From assembly GCA_035623275.1 (NCBI GenBank), contig DASPTT010000068.1, positions 1 to 6,866 of the forward strand: 6,866 nt of DNA, written 5' to 3'. The notes beneath the pieces were generated by a model. The model was not told the DNA's origin. It ran no database searches and was given only the letters and a program-made list of their open reading frames with translations. Made by a program: the position numbers and the translations under genes. Of this stretch, positions 5,037 to 6,866 are shown one piece after another; within the stretch, counting starts at the first letter, position 1; every line of letters starts with the position of its first letter. The stretch comes from DASPTT01 sp035623275. GTDB taxonomy: Bacteria > Actinomycetota > Acidimicrobiia > Acidimicrobiales > UBA8190.

Positions 5037-5115
5037 TACTGGCGTGCCGCCATTGGGCGTATCGAGAACGGTAAGGATGTCCTCGGATCGAGCGGGCGCA
5101 GGAGGTCACAGGGCG

Positions 5116-6585
5116 ATGGATCGACTCGGCGGGCTCGACACGGCCTTCCTCTACTGCGAGACCCCGGGCATGCACATGCACGCCTGTGGCCTGGTGCTGC
5201 TCGACCCCGGCCCGATGCGCTCCGACGAGGTCTACGAGCGCATCCGTGCCTTGCTCCTCGGAGCCATGCCGAACGTGCCGTTGATGGGGAAGCGTCCAGC
5301 CGCTCCGCCCCTCGGCATCGGCCGGCCGTTCTGGGTCGACGACGTGGACTTCGACCTCGATCACCACCTCCATCGGATCCATCTTCGGCGTCCGGGCGAC
5401 CACAGGGCGTTGGCCGATCTCGTGGGACAGATCGCGAGCGTGCCCCTCCACCACGATCGCCCGCTGTGGGAGGTCTGGTTGGTCGAAGGGCTGGCCGACG
5501 GGCGTCTCGCCCTCCTGGCCAAGATCCATCATGCAGCGATCGACGGCATCGCGGCGATCGGGATCATGGGCCAGCTGTTCGACCTCGAGCCCGAGTCGTC
5601 GTCGAGCCGGTCTCGGGCGGTCGCCTGGCTTCCCGAACGCCGCCCTGGTCAGTTGAGGATGCTCGGCGGTGCCCTTGGCGACCTGCTGAGCGCACCTTTC
5701 GGACTTGCCCGGTTGCTTCCCGCGACCGCCCTCCGGGTTGGCTCGACCGCAATTCGCTTCCGATCCGGTGGCCGAGACCGCTCGAAGCAGGCAGCCCCCT
5801 TCCGTGCCCCGCGCGCCTCGTTCAATGCCACAGTCACGGCGAGCCGCTCGGTCGCGTTCCGTGACGTCTCGATGACGGATGTGAAGCGGGTCAAAGAGGC
5901 ATACGGAGTGAAGGTCAACGACGTCCTGACCGCGATCGTCGGAGGAGCCCTTCGTCGATACCTTGCAGGCCGCGGGGAGCTTCCCGACCGGTCGCTGATC
6001 GCCGCCGAGCCGGTGTCGGTCCACGATCGTGGCGTCGGGCTGGCCGGCGCCACCCGGCTCTCCGTGATGTTCTCGACCCTGGCGACCGACGTCGCGGACC
6101 CCGTTGCGCGGCTCCGGACGATCGCCGCTGCCAACGTCCGGAGCAAGGGGGTCACCGATGCGGTCGGCGCTGACACCCTGATGCACTGGTCGCAGTATGT
6201 GTGGCCACTCGGATACGCGCTCGGCGCGCGTCTATATGCATGGCTTCGTCTGGCCGATCGGCATCCGGTCGTGCACAACCTGCTGGTCTCCAACGTGCCG
6301 GGACCGCCGGTCGCCCTCTACCTGGCGGGGGCGCGCGCGACCGGCATCTACCCGTTCGGTCCCATCTTCGACGGCGCCGGTCTCAACGTGACCGCCATGT
6401 CGTCGGGCGACCACGTCGGCTTCGGCGTGATCGCGTGCCCCGATCTCGTGCCCGATGTGTGGCAGATCGCCGACGCCCTCCCTCTGGCACTCGATGAGCT
6501 AGTCGAGTCATCGGCGCGAGGGGTTCGTCGACGGGCCGCTGCTCCGAAAGGACCGACGTCGGCCGCAAGGTCATCGGGCCACTGA
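5116..6585 (+). CDS. Wax ester synthase/diacylglycerol acyltransferase (WS/DGAT)
   Basis: This 489-residue enzyme is predicted to join acyl-CoA to diacylglycerol or a fatty alcohol, making triacylglycerol or wax ester for lipid inclusions; the family is cytosolic or membrane-associated. The N-terminus MDRLGGLDTAFLYCETPGMHMHACGLVLLD is typical. The catalytic motif HHxxxDG is intact at 138-144 (HHAAIDG), preceded by PLWEVWLVEGL (116-126). The C-terminal domain has the usual NVPGPP, then GIYPFGPIFDGAGLNVTAMSS and a GFGVIACPDLVPD block. Starts at 5029 and 5077 are in frame, but the family's N-terminus begins at the ATG at 5116, with GGAGG (5101-5105) 10 bases before it. The homologue tgs1 of M. 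tuberculosis is hypoxia-induced under DosR; whether this gene behaves likewise is unknown. The gene stands alone on its strand after a 359-base non-coding region. Substrate preference cannot be read from sequence. Confidence 0.96.
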   Translation: MDRLGGLDTAFLYCETPGMHMHACGLVLLDPGPMRSDEVYERIRALLLGAMPNVPLMGKRPAAPPLGIGRPFWVDDVDFDLDHHLHRIHLRRPGDHRALADLVGQIASVPLHHDRPLWEVWLVEGLADGRLALLAKIHHAAIDGIAAIGIMGQLFDLEPESSSSRSRAVAWLPERRPGQLRMLGGALGDLLSAPFGLARLLPATALRVGSTAIRFRSGGRDRSKQAAPFRAPRASFNATVTASRSVAFRDVSMTDVKRVKEAYGVKVNDVLTAIVGGALRRYLAGRGELPDRSLIAAEPVSVHDRGVGLAGATRLSVMFSTLATDVADPVARLRTIAAANVRSKGVTDAVGADTLMHWSQYVWPLGYALGARLYAWLRLADRHPVVHNLLVSNVPGPPVALYLAGARATGIYPFGPIFDGAGLNVTAMSSGDHVGFGVIACPDLVPDVWQIADALPLALDELVESSARGVRRRAAAPKGPTSAARSSGH

Positions 6586-6866
6586 GACCCGACCGCAACA
6601 AGGTCTCCGATGTTTCGCGAGAGCAACGGCCCCGACGTCGTACTTCGGTGTTCGGCGGCAGGTGGGACGATCCCACCCCCACCGGCTCGAGGTGGGCCTC
6701 ACGGGCGACGAAGGTGCCATCGGAGAGCACGAGCGTAAGGATCGCGAGCTGCTCGATCTGCCTATCTGACAGGTTGTCGAAAACCATCCGGTAGAGGGTG
6801 CGAATCCGGTCTCTGGTTGTCTCGCGCACGTCGAGGAACTTCGAACGAGCAGTGGGCTCGTCGGGA
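6383..6866 (-). CDS. Partial C-terminal reading frame of uncertain extent, unrecognised
   Basis: A minus-strand frame enters from the right edge and stays open to a TGA at 6383-6385. Its first part (residues from 6865 to about 6720) looks like real protein: PDEPTARSKFLDVRETTRDR, then RIRTLYRMVFDNLSDRQIEQLAILTLVLSDGTF, two amphipathic helices with ordinary codon use. These loosely recall the C-terminal helices of MarR-like regulators, but that is weak. The remainder is Arg/Ser-rich, crosses two hairpins and then runs 203 bases antisense to the acyltransferase end, where its sequence looks like a shadow. The true end may be near 6700, with a frameshift or sequencing error between, or the gene may really overlap. 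Its start lies outside the window. Confidence 0.4.
   Translation of the reverse strand, partial: PDEPTARSKFLDVRETTRDRIRTLYRMVFDNLSDRQIEQLAILTLVLSDGTFVAREAHLEPVGVGSSHLPPNTEVRRRGRCSRETSETLLRSGLSGPMTLRPTSVLSEQRPVDEPLAPMTRLAHRVPEGGRRRSATHRARDRGTRSRRSRRGRPTTWRSR
6584..6607 (+). terminator. Weak candidate hairpin at the acyltransferase stop
   Basis: GAGACC (6584-6589) and GGTCTC (6602-6607) can form a 6-bp stem with a 12-base loop starting within the acyltransferase stop codon. There is no T-run after it. The stem is short and the loop long, so termination here is doubtful; the hairpins at 6661-6696 are stronger candidates. Confidence 0.2.
6661..6696. terminator. Two adjacent GC-rich hairpins, possible terminator
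   Basis: GGTGGGA (6661-6667) pairs perfectly with TCCCACC (6671-6677) around a 3-base loop. Immediately after, CCCACC (6678-6683) pairs with GGTGGG (6691-6696) around a 7-base loop. The CCCACC unit is thus present in tandem and the flanking GGTGGG units could swap partners. The position, 75 bases beyond the acyltransferase stop, suits a terminator for that gene, although no U-tract follows. On the other strand it falls inside the partial minus-strand frame. Confidence 0.4.

Larger units (their letters stand above)
4757..5115. other. 359-base non-coding region between divergent genes
   Basis: This stretch separates the start of the 147-residue protein (minus) from the acyltransferase start (plus). 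Long open frames cross it, but their codon use and sequence look random and they lack ribosome binding sites at sensible starts. It holds the minus-strand binding site, a tandem 12-base repeat (4768-4791), an 18-base perfect palindrome (4822-4839) and a near-palindrome (5023-5036). I found no convincing -35/-10 pair. It presumably carries both divergent promoters. Confidence 0.7.

Noticed and set aside
4993..6186. Minus-strand 397-codon frame antisense to the acyltransferase gene
   Set aside because: Low-complexity charged sequence with no recognisable motif, opposite a gene with an intact HHxxxDG motif.

Overview
The window looks like chromosomal DNA of a high-GC actinobacterium. Third codon positions are G/C-rich, most starts carry strong GGAGG-type ribosome binding sites, and the set of families (wax ester synthase/diacylglycerol acyltransferase, UspA, small cupin, small alpha/beta-barrel proteins) is typical of Actinomycetota. 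The exact lineage cannot be fixed from the sequence alone. No rRNA, tRNA, CRISPR array, transposase or phage gene was seen.

Layout, left to right. (1) Positions 1-115, minus strand: the N-terminus of a gene that runs off the left edge, possibly a PrmC/HemK-type glutamine methyltransferase. (2) Positions 211-2149, plus strand: glutamate decarboxylase, a 51-residue two-helix membrane protein and a 95-residue dimeric alpha/beta-barrel protein, with gaps of about 40-50 bases and good ribosome binding sites. (3) A short convergent gap with a hairpin, then on the minus strand (2968 down to 2186) an 86-residue two-helix membrane protein followed by an ATP-binding-type universal stress protein. (4) Positions 3217-3869, plus strand: a small cupin and a second 95-residue alpha/beta-barrel protein, separated by 2 bases. 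(5) Positions 3921-4292, plus strand: a helical protein with a Lys/Ala-rich tail. (6) Positions 4313-4756, minus strand: an unrecognised 147-residue protein. (7) A 359-base non-coding stretch with a tandem repeat and two palindromes. (8) Positions 5116-6585, plus strand: a wax ester synthase/diacylglycerol acyltransferase. (9) The right edge: a partial minus-strand reading frame of uncertain status.

The set reads as a stress or dormancy island. Glutamate decarboxylase consumes protons, UspA proteins act under energy or oxygen limitation, and WS/DGAT makes storage lipid. In Mycobacterium tuberculosis several Usp genes and the triacylglycerol synthase tgs1 belong to the DosR (DevR) hypoxia regulon. 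By eye, sites resembling the DosR box (TTSGGGACTWWAGTCCCSAA) lie about 60 bases upstream of both minus-strand genes in block 3, and a related half-site lies upstream of the acyltransferase. This is the most interesting regulatory hypothesis here, but it rests on hand matching in GC-rich DNA and needs a matrix scan. A second hypothesis is that the Lys/Ala-tailed protein near the acyltransferase is a phasin/TadA-like protein that coats lipid or polymer granules and contacts DNA.
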